Counted from the stretch's first letter, positions 22,661 through 36,702 are shown. The stretch is 64,000 nt of DNA from Trochalopteron elliotii (GCA_024734555.1 JANPWX010000034.1:737928-801927); one strand, 5' to 3'. Numbers and translations: made by a program. The notes: a model not told the origin generated them from the sequence alone.

Positions 22661-25600
22661 GTAAGTGGCTCCTCGCTCTTCCTCCCCTTCGGCAGCTGGC
22701 GTGGCTTAGGCATGTTTTTCTCTGACATGGAGCGCAGCGAAAGGCAGGGAGAGGTGTTTCCTGCGCCGAGCTCTGGAGTTTGGGGCATGCTGGGCTGGGG
22801 GTGCACCCCTGCAGCAGCCGAGTCCTCCACATCTGGGGTGGGCTGAAGAGTGGGGTCTTGTCCCCCCGTGCAGTGCTGGGAGCCCGGGATGCCGTGTCCG
22901 TGGCACGGAGGAGTATCCTCACTATCCCGGTTTCAGAAGTGACTCTTACTCACTGCTGTACAAATGTTCCTGTGCCCTGGGCTGTGGGTTTGGCTCAGTT
23001 TGTCTCATTCCCTCTCAGACTTTCAGCACGGTCTAGCAAAAGGTCTCTTCACCCCCAAAGGCTGGTCTCAAGATTTCCCAGGTCTGACTGCGGGAACTGT
23101 CCCTGCCTGTGGCTGAACCAGCGTTTAATCTGATTCTTCCCTCTCTCTCAAGATTAATCCACTTCTGAATTTCCCAGGGCTGGGGAAACCAGAGCTCGCT
23201 CAGATTTGGATCCAAGCAGTCTGGTCATTGCCGAAAGAGCAGGGCAGTTGTATTCACAGCAAACTAGTGAGCCGTGCAGTCTGTTCACCAACTCTCTTCT
23301 GTATATTCCTCTATAAAGTTGACATGCAAGACATTATAGATACAGATACAGAATTAACACAGATCTAAAGCTTTATTTCCAGTCAGTACTAAAAGGCTGA
23401 CTGGCTCCGTCTTCAGAACTATACGCCTTTCAAAACTTAGATTACTGGTTTTCTTTACTATTAGGATGTTCTTATGATCCATGTAGCTATTAGTTTTCTA
23501 TTCTCAGTCCTGATGTACTTTTGGGTTCAGTGCTTCTGGCAAGAAATGACAAAGTCTTTGTATCTTTTCTGTGCACTCTGTTTTATTACTTACTGATGTT
23601 TGGAATTTTTTTTTATTAGTTTGTTTTAAATCTTATTATATAAAAGTGGGAAACAGTTTTGCCCGTATCTCTGCCAGGCCACCAAGGAGCAAAAAGATAT
23701 TTCTGGTTCTAAGATTTTCCTTTGTTTTAGGAAAGAATAAGAAGTCAAAGCAAATTTATTAGGTGTCTTGAGTGTGTGGAATAAAATGGAGGAAAAGTAC
23801 ATGACTCTTCTGCAGATTTTATTTTTCTCTGGGGAGGAATGCAAGCCCAAGAGCCCAAGCCAAACTTCTGGAGCTCAGAGTGCATTCAGTACTAGAAAAA
23901 AAGGGTCTGTTTCTACTAACACGGGTGTTGGCTATGTATTTGTGACAGAAGATTTTAGGCAATAAACTTTACCATGTTCCCAGTGATACTTCACAATAGG
24001 GATGTAAAATACCAGCAAATAAAATGTACCACACCAAAGCACCACTCCCCCTGTGCTCATTATTCCTTCCCACCCTGCCTGCAATATTGTCTCTGCCATC
24101 TCTTTCCACTGCCCCCCCACCTCTGACTCAGTCTAGCCAGAAACTCTTGTGCAGTTGGGTCCCCACTGCTGCTCCCAGGAGCTGCATTTTCTGCCTGCTG
24201 AGGAGCCATAGGTAGTTTTGTAGTTTCCTGTGGTTCTTGCAGGATTTCACAGCATCCACCTGGTGTTTTTGAAGTATCTGCTGACCACCAGATATCTCTG
24301 ACTACACCAGAATTTAGAGCAATTTTCCTCCTTTTATGGTGTGAAGCTAACATGAAAAAAAGTACTTAAGGAGCTCCTTAGCACTAAATCATTATTGACA
24401 GAGGAATGGTAATGCTTTTTCCTAGTTTTCTCCCTAATCCATAGACAACCTTTCTTCTTGAGTGTTGCCTTAGTCCTGTCTTGGCTGGAACATTTTATTA
24501 GTGGGTCATAATTTTTCACGTTTATCATCTCTTGGCTTTTTGCTGTGCAGTTTGTTACCTGGGTAATGATAATGACTGAAGTAAAAGCTTGCAAATGCTT
24601 GATGCTGCACTGAAACCAACATAAGTTTTGTTGCTCACCCAGTTGGAAGAGTTTCAAGATTTGGTAATGAGATAACAACTTCCATCCTTCCTCTCCATCC
24701 CCAAAATATGATCCTTCTCTTCCACAGTTCATCACTCTAACATTCCTCAAATGGACTATTGAGCCCATGGTTGTACTCATATTTTTAGTGGCTTTCTGTA
24801 AAATGGCAGAGTTTGAACATGGCTGTGTTATAAGAAAGAACATTTTTTGCATTCTCCTTACTTGACAGAGGAATCTGCATTTGAAAAGATCTGTTTAGAC
24901 TGGTTTTTTTTTCTCTTTCATAACGTTGTCGTGGCTGTTGTTTTGGAGCATCATTCCTATTATTTCAGTGGCGCCTGTCAGTGTAGCTGTAGTTGTCAAG
25001 GGAGCTTTCACCAGACAGTAATTTTTATTTTGTTCATCCTCTTCTTTTTGTTTCTGTGAGATCATGTTTATTGCTGAGACATGTAATTCATGCTCATCTG
25101 GATCTTCACATTAGGAACAAGAGAAGAACTAACAGGGTCTGTGTAGGAGGGGAGAGAGGAGTCCATTCTGAAAGAGAAAGCAGTGTGACAGAGAGGTACT
25201 GCTGTGATGCAGCCTGAAACATATTTATTGGTCATGCAGAAATGCTGATTGAAAAAGTAATATATATTGGGGGGGGGAAAAAAGGTGAAAGATGCAAAAT
25301 GCACTATAATTAGGTTACATGGATTGTGGAATGATAGGGATTTCTGAAAAGAAAGTTGTGTGTATTTCTTCCCTCCCCCATGTGGTTTTATTGTTTGGGG
25401 TTTGTCTGTGACAGTGGGAAAAAACAGATCAATTGAAGAAAGCAGGTTTGTGGCTTGCAACACTCCAGGGCATTTCTCGGGTACACCTTTCTGAAGGAAG
25501 AACAAGGCATGATACAAAAAATCTGGAAACACACTATTTTCACCTTCTTTCTGTGCTCAGTCTCCTTCAGCACAGGTGGGTGGTGCCCTACCTGTGTTTC

Positions 25601-28600
25601 TGGGAGTGGTGGTGGACCACTAAATTCCTGCAGGCTGCCTTTCCTCACTGCTCTCAGCTTGTGTTCAGTAGCCAAGAATAAAATAGGGCCACTGTATTCT
25701 GTAGCATGGCAGGGAGTGTTTGCTGAATGGCTGGGATGATGGAACATCTTGTTGTTTTGGTTGTTGTTTTCTTTGTAAATACACAACTGACTTAAACTAG
25801 TAATTTAGATGGACCAGAATATAATTGCAGGTGCTTTTGTAGAGGTCATATCAACTTCTCTCTGTCCCAGCAGCGTATTCAGAAGTCTTGAAATTAGAGA
25901 TGCCTAAAATGGAAATTTCTGGTCCAAATATCTTTGAAAGCTGCTGCAGATTTAAATAGAAACCTTTGCTCTATAGATGCATCGTATCTGTAATATGAAG
26001 ACATTAGCATTATAAAATTCCATTTTAAGCCATTAGAAGTTAATGCCTGCACATTGCTTTGAACATTTTTAAAACTCTATTCTGAGATGAGATGCAATTG
26101 TCTGCTAAGTAGGAGCTCACAGCAGTGAGATCAGAATGTTCTTTTGTCATCTTGCAAAATTGATCTGTTCTAATGTTAACATTTCCATTGTAGGTCCCTG
26201 GTGCTGCAAAAAAAACCCAAAAACAACCCCAAAAAGATTCTGTTCTTGTTTACTTTGAATTTCATCTGGGATGGTTCAGTCAGTGCTAGCAAAGTTATGT
26301 TGTATTTACATGAGCACAATTGAGAGTAGAACCTGTCTCAAGAGCTTCGCTGTGCCAGGTGTCAAGCACCCACTGCTCCCAGCAGGTGGGAATTGCAGGA
26401 GCTTGGCACTTCCTTGGATTTTTCCCAAATACATTGCAAGGTGACTTTTTATTCAAAAGAACAAAGAAGTTTTTTTCACAATAAGCACAAAAATAACATC
26501 TGTGAGTGGATATCAAAACACCTTTCAGTTCAGTGAGGTGGCTCTTGCCTCTGGTGCTTCAGCCCTGATAGCAGAGGTGATGCACTAGAAGGATGTGCTT
26601 GGGGATCAGGATTCTTTATTTTCTATGCCACACAAAGAAACATCTCTGCACAGTTTCTCCCTTTTCTTTGTCAACCTCTGTGATTTTGAAAAGAGTCCTC
26701 GATGTCAAAATGTATTGCTCTTTCCAGGCTTGGTGTTATGCTGGGATGCCAGGCTGAACATCAGATGGCTTAAATATTTCTAACCCGCTTGATGACAATG
26801 ATGTTCTGACAGCTACTGTTGGCTCAGGCTCTGCCCCTCCATCTTGCTTTCCACACTTGCAAAGTCATTAATGGCTGCATGCCTAATAAATCACTGTGAA
26901 ATGATTTTGTTCTGTCACAGTTTTTACAGGGTGCTTCTTGTCTCTCAGTAATTGCAGGGTGGGCTGATGAGAGCAGCACTTCAGTCTAGGAGTCGCTTTA
27001 GGAAGCTGCAGGTGGGGAATAAACAAGTGAATTCTTTCAAAGGTGAAAGGAAGTCAGCTTCCAGTGTGATCTAGGAATGAAAGAAATGTTTGTTTTCTTG
27101 GGAAGAGGAGGTGAAGGGAGAGAGAGACAGAGGAGAGAGAAATGTTTCCCTAAAATTAAATCTGCAACTGTTCTCCCTCTCACTCTCACAGGGCAGGCTG
27201 TGAGTTGTCCTGAGCCTCTGTGGCCTTGAAGTTTAAATTTGGATTCCTCCCTCAAGAGCTGATATATTAAGACAGGAAAGGGCAAGAGGTATTTACTCAG
27301 GAGTGTTGTGATGGTACTTTGAATTATCTGAAGGACTCATGTTTACAATCATAATAGCTGCCACTGCAATTGAGGAAGCATTAGCCTTTTTGGTTCAAAA
27401 GCAAAACAGAAACAGACCATCAGTGTATAGAAACATGTTGTGTCTTACAAAATACTACTTTTCCTGGTTTGAGATTCTGTTCCTGAAGCTTCTCACCCAA
27501 CTTCCTTTATTTAAACCTGAGCCTGTGAGGACTGTGGGCTCAGAAAAAATGTGAATTTCCTTGGAGAAATAAGTTGTGAATGTGGAACGACCTCACAGAA
27601 GTGTAGATGGTGAGACTTTGGGGCTCAGGGAAGTTTACACTGTGCTTGTATTGGGAATTAGTGGAACAGAAGAAAAGTCATGCTCCAGAGAGATCAGGAG
27701 TGAAGTGGGGGGTAGTGATCTCCACCAAGGAGGTTCCAGCTCCTGGTCGCAGACCCACAAGGTTCAGCTTATGCTCGACTTCACCACATTGCATTCAAGG
27801 GAGCTACTCAGATGGGACTGGAACCAGAATTCAACCCTCATTTTGTTGATGATATTTGGACAGCCACGGAAGTAGGCTGGTGTGCCCAGGTGCTGGCTTG
27901 GCAGGGCTAATGGGAGGAGAAAGGAGGCAAAACTGAGTCAGCATTGGTTGCCCAAATTGTGGACATTCATGTTGAGTGAAGTAACACGTGTAATTCTCAT
28001 CCCTTTGAAGAAAAGCTGAATTTCTGTCAAAAGGCATCCCATGCACAGGGAATAAGGAAAGAGCAGGTTTGGTTATAAGAGAAATGAAGCATCAAGGAAG
28101 ACATCAACAGCAGACAAGAGATGTCACAATGTGGGCTGTTTTACCCTAGACTGGTCACCAGGTTTTGGGAATTGGCTCCAGGGCCTGATCTGGTTGCAGG
28201 AGGCTGCTGTCTCAGTTTTCTGCTCTTGTTTGCACTGTAGACACACTGGAGAAAATGTTACAATCTCACAAACAGAGAGACCTGTGCATGTCTTCAGAGG
28301 CTAAAAGAAAAATATTTCAATCTTGAAAGGAGTGGGTTTTTTCTCCTGGAAAGGAAAACTTATGTACACACATGAATATACGATGCCATCAAAAAATATA
28401 AAATATTACTGTTGGTGTGGTGATGCAGTGCTGTACTGCTGCTGAACTCTTTCTCATTCCAGCAGTGAGCTAAAACACCAATGTGTGTTAGATATGCAGA
28501 ATGATTTCTGTGTTTATTCTTTATGTACTTGTAGAAACTGGAGTATAATGCTTCAATTTAGTGTTTGCTTCTGTAATACTGTCTCTCTTAAGTTGCTTGC

Positions 28601-29763
28601 ATATGAAACCTTTAAAGCATGAAAGCATTATTTACACACTAGAGAACCGAAACATAACACCGTACTTCAGTTTTTGACACTGAGGATTCATAGAAGGGTT
28701 TATAACATCGTTCAAATTTTCATAAAATTCAGCTTGACAGTAAATTACATTATGTAGGCATGACCCAGTGGGATGCAGAGCAAATGCATTGCAGTGTGAA
28801 TTTCATGGTTGTCATTTGTTCCCCACACCGTGACTCTTCAGACCTTACGATCATTATTGCAAAGAGTGACTGTGACCTTCTGCTCCAAAAACAGAACCTA
28901 TGTCATAAGCTGAAGACTTAATCTATTTTTGTGACCAGGGTGAGAGAGCTGTATGCCTTTTTTTAAGCTGCTGGAGAGCATATTCATACATCTGGGGATT
29001 CATTAGGAGGAAGTGTGTGCCTTATAAGCATTGTCTGCCATGTTATGGAGCCTTTATCTTCATTTATGTACAATACCCGTTGTGCAATTTTTAGTCAACT
29101 TTTCATGTCAGTAATGCTGCTGGAACAATGAAAATAAGAAAATGCTCAGTCTTCTGCAAGCTGAAGAAAGCAAACCTCTCTGAGTGGTCGGAGTGCTGCC
29201 TGACAACATTACAAAACACAGGACTTTCCTGCTCAGTTGTGGATTTACCAGGGGTCTTTTATGAAATTTGGGTCTGGTTTGTGGAAGCTACATGCCTATT
29301 GATTCCTTTAGGAGAGGTTGGAAATGTGTTTTCTGTGGAATTGTAGAAATCAGTACTTGGTGAGCTAGATCAGGGGTAAAATCGGAGTCCAACATGAGGA
29401 AACTTTCTGATTAAGACAAGCTCTCCATAGAAATGGGATAGTTTTAGGAATGTGGTGGACTAAACACGTGCCATAAGCATTGCCTGTTGGCTGTCTAGTG
29501 GAAGAAATGGATTATTACCTGCTTGCCACTTATTTTGGATGGACTCTACAAGGAAATCTGAAAAGAGGAATTATTTAGAGATTTCTCAAGTGCCTCACAA
29601 TGACCCTCACAATGACCTAGCCTTAATCCTTGACAAATTTCCACTGATACAGGACTGTTGGATGCCTTTAAATAGGTGTGCATATAAGTGTTTGCTAGGC
29701 CTGTGTTGCCTTGCTTTTGGCCATGTGGCCTTTAAAAGGTGTAAGTGCAAACAAGTGTTTTTA
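22661..29763 (+). other. Putative first intron, proximal part
   Basis: It begins with the GTAAGT donor of the coding exon; GC content stays raised to about 23,250 and then drops to AT-rich. No second exon with an acceptor, phase-0 entry and recognisable protein was found. It contains a G9 run (25,269-25,277), a C/A-rich tract (26,208-26,236), a perfect 12-bp tandem duplication (29,593-29,616) and a repeat-free stretch at about 28,600-29,130 (see findings). Minus-strand frames such as 24,334-24,852 (172 codons, non-ATG start possible) show no domain. Intron status is inferred from the donor. Confidence 0.5.
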
Positions 29764-29925
29764 CAGAATCATGGAATTGTTGAGGTTGGAAGAGAGAGAT
29801 CTGGAGGTTGTCTAGTCCAGGTGTTATTCCTGACCCGGTGGTCAACTAGAGCAGGTGGGTCAGGACTGTGCCCCATCAGATGTTGAATTTCTCCAAGGCT
29901 GGAAAATCCCCAGTTTCACTGCTCT
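29764..29925 (-). repeat. CR1 LINE fragment, antisense
   Basis: On the plus strand it starts 'cagaatcatggaattgttga', then 'ggttggaagagagagatctg' and 'tctagtccaggtgttattcc', followed by an 'agagcaggtgggtcaggact' block and 'tgaatttctccaaggctgga'. This is the order of landmarks of an antisense CR1 3' region of the type containing the 'tagagcaggt...caggactgtg' block. The match fades after about 29,925. The copy is truncated and non-coding. Confidence 0.8.
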
Positions 29926-32900
29926 GATGGGACACAGTCGAGCAAGTGAAAGTTCCTGGAGACAGACTATTGTTCAGCCACTACACAGGCACATGAAATT
30001 GAACTCCACAGTTGGTAGGATCTTGTTCCAAAAGCATAGACCCAGTCTGAGGAGTGAAATTGGATTTGGCTGGAAGGAGTGTAGAGACTTCTGGGAAAAG
30101 GATTCTCTGAGATGGGTACCAAAACTGGAGGCACAATAGTCCCAACAAGACTTGAGAAAGAAAGGAAGAGTAAGGGAAGGGTAAAAAAAAGTGCTTAGTC
30201 AGTGTTATCATGCTGTGTATGAGCTTGCCAGCTTCTCAGTAGATCATTGCATCTTCTGGAATGTGGTTTTCATCATGCATTGTCATTCCTTTTGCATAAA
30301 TTCATTAGAGGGAGATTTGCTGTTACTGAGTATTAATTATGTGTTGGAAGTGTGATCTAAATCAAGAAGTGTGAGGAAAGACAGTTCAAGGATAAAGCAC
30401 TAAATCCTCAGCAGTCTGAGTCTCTGTCTGCTGTATGGCCTGAGGGCAGAGGAGGTGGAAGCTGTGCATTGATGAATGGCTGAGGTTTGAGGTCCACAAA
30501 GAGTCAACTTTTAAAGTGTCAGTGTGCCAACACTGAAACACCAAAACAGCTCATGGGATCTTCTTTCCATCCATGACTGAATGCTGTTAGATGTCTGTAC
30601 ATATGTTAGTAAAGACAAACTCTCTGAAGAATTCAAAGCCTTGACAGATTGTATTGGCTGGAGGAGCTGTGAAGAAACAACTTCATCCCTGCAGTGTTGA
30701 TATTCAAGGAGAGGGCTGGAGTTAAAGCAACTTTTCCCATGTTGTGTAGGAATGTGACAGTTGAACTCCTGAAATTTTTAGACCCAATTCCCTTACCTTA
30801 ACCATAAGCCAAACCTTCTTCCTACAGTATTTGTTCCATAAGGATCCATGTACAAGCTCAGCCTAAGTCAGACCCGTGTATAACATTAACCTAAGGCAGC
30901 AGTCATGGGAAGTACTTTTCCTTTTGCTTTTTGAAAATATGTGTGAAGTGAAAGGATTCCAGTCTAATGTCTACAGACAGTCATGCCATGTCTTAAAATA
31001 ACACTATTAGGACTCTTAGCAGCCTGATCAGGAAGACCAAGAACTGAGGATAGGAGAAGAATTAGAGGAGACTATTTTAATTTCCAGCATCAAAAGTGGT
31101 ACCAGTGAGTGTGCCTGATTATCACATCCTCCACGTGGTTCATGTGGTCGTTGAAAGCTGTGAGATGTTAGTCTTTTATTTTCTGTATGGCTGGTGGCAC
31201 ATCAGTTGTAGAATTCTTGAAACAAGGCATCTACAGCTATTTGACATGTAGTCATCTGCATTGTCAAAAAAATGTAATTTGGGTATATCTGAAACAGCTC
31301 TTTACCTGCCATGTGCAATCTGCAGCAGTCTCCAAAGAGTTTGCAGGCATTCTGTCTCCTTTCCTGAATTCCACTGATTTGTCCTTCCAGTTGCTGGAGC
31401 TGGGCATTCTCTAGTGCTGCTGCCAACTAGAGCAGGAAAGAGAATACCATCATGGTCTCAACACCATTTTTTGATACTCCTTCCACTAATCCTAGATCAA
31501 CATGTACATTTTTAGGGGAAAATGGGGAAATTCTGCCATTTGAAAAGTTGAGCCAACATTATTCATAAACACAAAATTTATACCCTGAAAAGAATGGGAA
31601 GTAGAAGATGTTATTCAGCTGTTCCCTTTGCTCTTTAGTTAGTGACTTGATATTCAAAGTAAATACTAATTTAAGAGACTTCTTTTAGTTGGGTGATGAT
31701 TAATTATACATTTTCCATATATTTTTCTATGTGTTTTAGAATGAGTCTACATGCTTTAAGCTGCACAGAGACAGGAGAGTACATGCCAGCGTTTTTTCTT
31801 TATAAAGTAAATCCAATAATTCAGAAAGTGCAATTACTTCAATTCCTTTTTTTTCCTGTATTGTACTAAGAGTTCTGGCTCTTTCACTGCTGCAGATCTG
31901 TGGACATGTCATCAATTGGCATGTAAGAGTTGCTGTTAATGGAACTCTTCTGATTTTCAGCTGTAAAACACTGCAGTTAGTAAAAGAGGAAGCATCTTAT
32001 TTAACCATGCACTGGAATGGGCTCATCTCCATTACTTAGTCAGACAGAATTGTTCTTCACCCAGTATTCCTCAGTTGTCCCAGTGGACCTCAGCTATTTC
32101 CCAAGGCAAGGGAAGCTGCTGTTCCCCAGCTGGATTTCCCAACAGATTGTGTTCATCCTCCCATCCTCCTGAATGCTGAACAAAGCATGTTGCCTTACAA
32201 TGCCTTCCTCCTTAGCCAGTTTGTTTTATTTTCATTGTCAGATAAAACGAGTGGTAACTTGGTAAGCCTTGATAACTCACTTGCTTTTGATGCCCATCTG
32301 TCTGTAGTCTCAGATCCAAAAATCTGCAAACAGATGACTCAAGTTTACTTGAAATGCCATTCACAAGATTAAGCCTTGAGAAAAGAAAATACATGCTAAG
32401 GAGCCTAGTAGCTCAAAGAGATGGGATTTTCAAAGGAGTTTAGGCATCTTAGGTTCTTTAACAGTATTTGAAGATCCTGCCAGTTCATTTGCATCAGGAT
32501 ATCCTTAATTACATTTGAAAATTAAGCTTTACATCTTGCAGTTTTTCAAGGTGCCATTCTTCTCTCTTTGCTATTTATACCTGCGTTACAAACCAGCCAC
32601 TTTCCTCCTTTTCTACTTCCAGTAACATTCTCTTGTGCCTGATAGCTCAAATGGAAAAAAACAAACAAACAAACAAAAAATACAACCAAAAAATATCAGA
32701 AATTGGTTTTTATTTCAACAGAACAGAGACTGAAAGTAATACTAGGAAGTAATTTGGGAAGAGATAAATAGCAGCTGCTCTCCTGATGATAAAGACTGAA
32801 ACTAATACTGATACTTGGTGCATTGCAATCTGTTGTGACATAATAAAGTCTGTGTATGTTTGTCTTACATTTGACTGAGAGGGACCAAGTATTACATGTG

Positions 32901-33539
32901 ATAAAGGCTTCAGAAAGAAATTTCTTTTCAACGTAACTTGAGAAAAGGCTGCAATCATTTAAAATTGTGAGAGGATTTTTTGGTTTTATATTTTTTTTAC
33001 CTGGGTAAACTTGAAAACTTTTGTGAGCTACTGTAGGCATTTAATGTGTTCAGACTCTCTGTGGGTAGTTATTTCAAATTTACTTTCAAATATAAATGTT
33101 TAAAAATTAAAAAAAATATATTTCACTGCCATAATCTGCATAAAGCTTTTTGTCAGTGTATTTATCAAGCAGAAGGATTTGGGTTGAAGTAACCAAGGAA
33201 GAGGCACACATGTAAAAGCAAAGGCTGTAAGATCAATGGCATTGATCAGTATATGCACTTTAATGGATGAGAGTTGGGACACACAGGCTGAAATCTGGGG
33301 ACATGTGTCTGGGGATCGATCATCTTCTCTTGGAGGAATGGTAAAATCGAATTTCTCGACTTCAGCAACAAAGTGAGAGAAGATATGAACTAACACACTC
33401 CATATATTTCTGAAAGATCATTTTCAGAGGGCAGTAGTTCCTTTGTTTGTGTTGTATAGTCTTGAATATTCTGTGCACCTGACTAAGTTAATTTTAAAAA
33501 CAGGTAAGGACACAAGTCCTTATGAAGGACACAAGTCCT
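29926..33539. other. Putative intron, no gene seen
   Basis: AT-rich and non-coding as far as can be seen. A (CAAA)n-like microsatellite lies at 32,662-32,680. Immediately before the next CR1, a 13-bp direct repeat GGACACAAGTCCT occurs at 33,508-33,520 and 33,527-33,539. Confidence 0.55.
32662..32680. repeat. (CAAA)n microsatellite
   Basis: Three CAAA units run into CAAAAAA inside a longer A-rich patch. Simple tandem repeat. Confidence 0.85.
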
Positions 33540-34319
33540 CACCGACCGTATGAAGTTCAGCAAGAGAAAGTGCCGGATTCTGCACCTGGGATGGGGCAGC
33601 CCTGGATGTATGGAATGAGGGGCTGGAAAGCAGTGCCACAGAAAGGGACCTGGGGGTCCTGGTCAATGGCAAGCTGAATATGGGTCAGCAGTGCCCTGGT
33701 GCCAGGAGGGCCAACAGAGTCATGGGGAGCATCAGCCCAGCATTGGCAGCTGGGCAAGGAGGGGATTGTCCCGCTCTGCTCTGGGCTGGGGCGGCCTCAC
33801 CTCGAGTGCTGGGGGCAGTTCTGGGAGCCACATAACAAGAAAGACATTAAACCATTAGAGACTATCCAAAGGAGGGCAGTGAAGATGATGAAGGGGTCTT
33901 GAGGAGAAGCTGTGTGAGCAGGGGCTGAGGGCACTTGGTCTGTTCAGCCTGGAGGAAACTGAGGGGAGACCTCACAGCAGTTACAGCTTCCTTGGCGGGG
34001 GAAGAGGACGGGCAGACACTGATCTCTTCTCTCTGGTGAGCAGTGACAGGATCTGAAGGAATGGCCTGAAGTTGTGTCAGGGGAGGTTTAGGTTGGATGT
34101 TAGAGAAAGGTTCTTCACCCAGAGGGTGGCTGGGCACTGAACAGACTCCCCAGAGCAGTGGTCACAGCACCAAACCTGACAGAGTTCAAGAAGTGTTTGG
34201 ACAATGCACTTAGTCACATGGTTTAACTCTTGGGGATGGTCCTGTACAGGGCCAGGAGATGGACTTGATCATCCTTGTGGGGCCCTTCCAACTCAGCTTA
34301 TTTTGTGATTCTGTGATGA
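33540..34319 (+). repeat. CR1 LINE, longest copy, ORF2 end plus 3' UTR
   Basis: About 780 bases in CR1 sense orientation. The start (33,550-33,750) corresponds to the C-terminal end of the CR1 reverse-transcriptase ORF: a frame reading MKFSKRKCRILHLGWG is followed by segments matching 'gggacctgggggtcctgg' and 'cagcagtgccctggtgccag', a region that in CR1 encodes the end of the RT-related domain. It continues through 'ctgttcagcctggaggaaac', 'ggttggatgttagagaaagg', 'ccccagagcagtggtcacag', 'cctgacagagttcaagaagt' and 'ccttccaactcagctta', and ends in the tail TTTTGTGATTCTGTGATG. The frame is interrupted, so the copy is dead. The wording of the 3' part suggests one of the younger avian CR1 subfamilies, but I cannot assign it without alignment. 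Confidence 0.93.
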
Positions 34320-36702
34320 GCAGAGCCTGTGTGTGTGGAGGGAAGCTGCCCTGTGTGCAGCTGTTTGCTCTAAGCTGAATACATTCAGTGTGTATAGACA
34401 AGCTGGCAAATTGCACATGTTGCATTGAGAAATGAGCTGTGATGGAAAAATAAAAAAAGATGTTTAATTATTTCAGGGGAAAACCCCACGCTATGCATAT
34501 CCTGTGTTTTCCTGTCACAAAACAAACAGAGCAACGAGCTTGACCTTTAGGCTGTTTTGATTTCTGGTGATTTTTTGTTTACAAGACCTAAATAATTTAA
34601 AGTTCTGTCACCTGGGCTATTGTGCTAAGGGATTAACACACAGTGGCTTGTCCTACTGTCCCAGGTGTAAGTAGGACTAACTTCTTCCTTGCCTCTGTCT
34701 GCTTCCCTGTATACAGCCATTGCTGTAGAAGGCCTCCAAGTCTTGTCATGTCAAATAATGCATGGTCTTCAGAGCTCACTGGGGGAGAGAAAAGTCTGGG
34801 AACAATGTGAACAGGCACAGCCAGGCATTTCCACTAATTGTTGATGTGGATGATGGAACACAAAAGCAGAAGGAGGGAGGGGGGAATGGAAATGTGTCTT
34901 GGTGTGGAAACCTATGTGTAAAAACAAATATGCCTGGACTTGCTTACTGGGAATGTAAATGTAGCACAGGAGAACTCCCACGACAGGAATCCTCTGCTTT
35001 AGTCTGCCCCTGCCAGATAATTTTAGAAGGTTTCTTTTTTTATTTATTTACTTCTAGAGACTTCTTTGGCTGTTTGGGGTTGTGGACTTCAGCAACCTTA
35101 AATTGTAGCAGGTAGTTAGTTGCATTTTTTTGCTGAGCTAGTTTGAAATTATCTGTTACTTTTTGATTCTGGTTATTTGATTCTGCCTAAATATTGGAAA
35201 TGGAAAACTTGAATTACTTAATTATTAATGTAGCATGGCAGTGGCATTTCAAAAATATATCCTGGTGGAGTTAAATATCTAAGTAACTCTCTTCCATACT
35301 GTGTACTCTAATCCAAAGCAGGGTGGAGTGATTTCTAGATAAACTGTATAAAATAAGTAAAATAAAATTACATATTTGGATTTGGGGGGGGGTGATTATT
35401 CATAGTGACAAAATAGAATTTCCTCTCAAGAACTATTGTGCAGAAATATCTATAATGTAATTTCCTTAAACTCAGAAACACAAGAGGTAAAGACAGTGAT
35501 GAAGAGATGACCATTTGGTAGGATGAGCCTGAAAATGGCATATTTAATCTATAGAATGGAAGCTATATGGAATTATGAGCAACTGAAAATGAACTAAGTA
35601 AATTTAGTGAGATTCCTAAAATAGAATTAGTAGATTCATGTTTCACTACACAGTGGAAATTTTTGTATACAGGTGAGATACCAGCCCATGCTGGGCTTCC
35701 TCATCCCCTGGAGAAGGAAAGGTTTTTAACATCAAGGAAGCAGAAAACACAAGTGATGCACAGGGCACTTGCATATTCACCTGTGCCTGAAGGATCATCC
35801 TACCTGTGATGAAAAGCAGATATTTCTGCAGTGAAATGCAACAGCTGCAATTAGTATAATCAGCACAATGCAACACAACTGGTAAAAATCCCAAATGCTT
35901 ACTCTGTCCATTTACTAAATGAATTGCAAATGTCTGACTGAGCTGAGAACTGTTATGGAGGCAAAAGGAAAGGGAATAGCCAGCAGAAACACCCATTTGT
36001 TGATTGTATAATGGATCTGCCATTAGTAACTTGATCATGCCAATGCAATTGCTTTTTCTCCAGGACAGAGGCTTGTTCTTACCAGGACTGATTGAAAAGC
36101 ACTCTGATTATGCCAAAATGTGCTTTAAATGGAAAGAGGGAGATGGAAAACTATTTAACAGTAGAAATATGATTGCTGATAGCATTGCAGGAAAGTGACA
36201 ATGCAGAAGGATAGCTTGATTTTATCCAAGCAGTTAGATTGATCCTTTTTTAGTTAAAAATATATTAATTCAGTGCTGTGAAAGTTATCACAAGGACAGC
36301 TGTAAGGACTGATGGTGGAGCAGAGTGAAAATTGAGTTCATCCTGTGAAACTCATCAAAACGGTCCATTGTGGCACTTCTATTTTGACAGGCAGGATTGG
36401 CCTCCCAGCAATTACCATTGAAAATATTTATCACTGTAGTGTGGAAATCTGACTTCCTGCCATTGGGCTGGGAACTTCATTTCACAGTAATCTGCTGAAC
36501 ATCTCTGCTGACTAAGGCTGATTCTGAGCATGTTACCAAAAGATCTCAGTTTCTCTGCCTTCTTCTTCCCAGTCTTCTAGTTTTCACATCAGGTTTCTCT
36601 TTATTATGTGCTCCTGTTTTTGTAATCCTGTGATTTCCAAAAGCCACTGTGACCTCCACACAAGTAATATTCTTTATTTAAACTTCTTTATTGTGCAGGT
36701 GA
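34320..36702. other. Putative intron, no gene seen
   Basis: AT-rich, with a G9 run at 35,384-35,392. A short frame after a pyrimidine tract and CAG at about 36,063 is open to a TGA near 36,196, but it has no recognisable content and no donor. Confidence 0.55.

Noticed and set aside
22105..22830. 241-codon open frame on the minus strand over the leader and first exon
   Set aside because: It is the antisense shadow of the CpG island and the pyrimidine tracts (Leu/Lys/Phe runs) and conflicts with the better-supported plus-strand exon.
36064..36196. Possible second coding exon after TTTTTCTCCAG
   Set aside because: The frame reaches a TGA without a convincing donor, and the peptide does not read as a continuation of the first exon.
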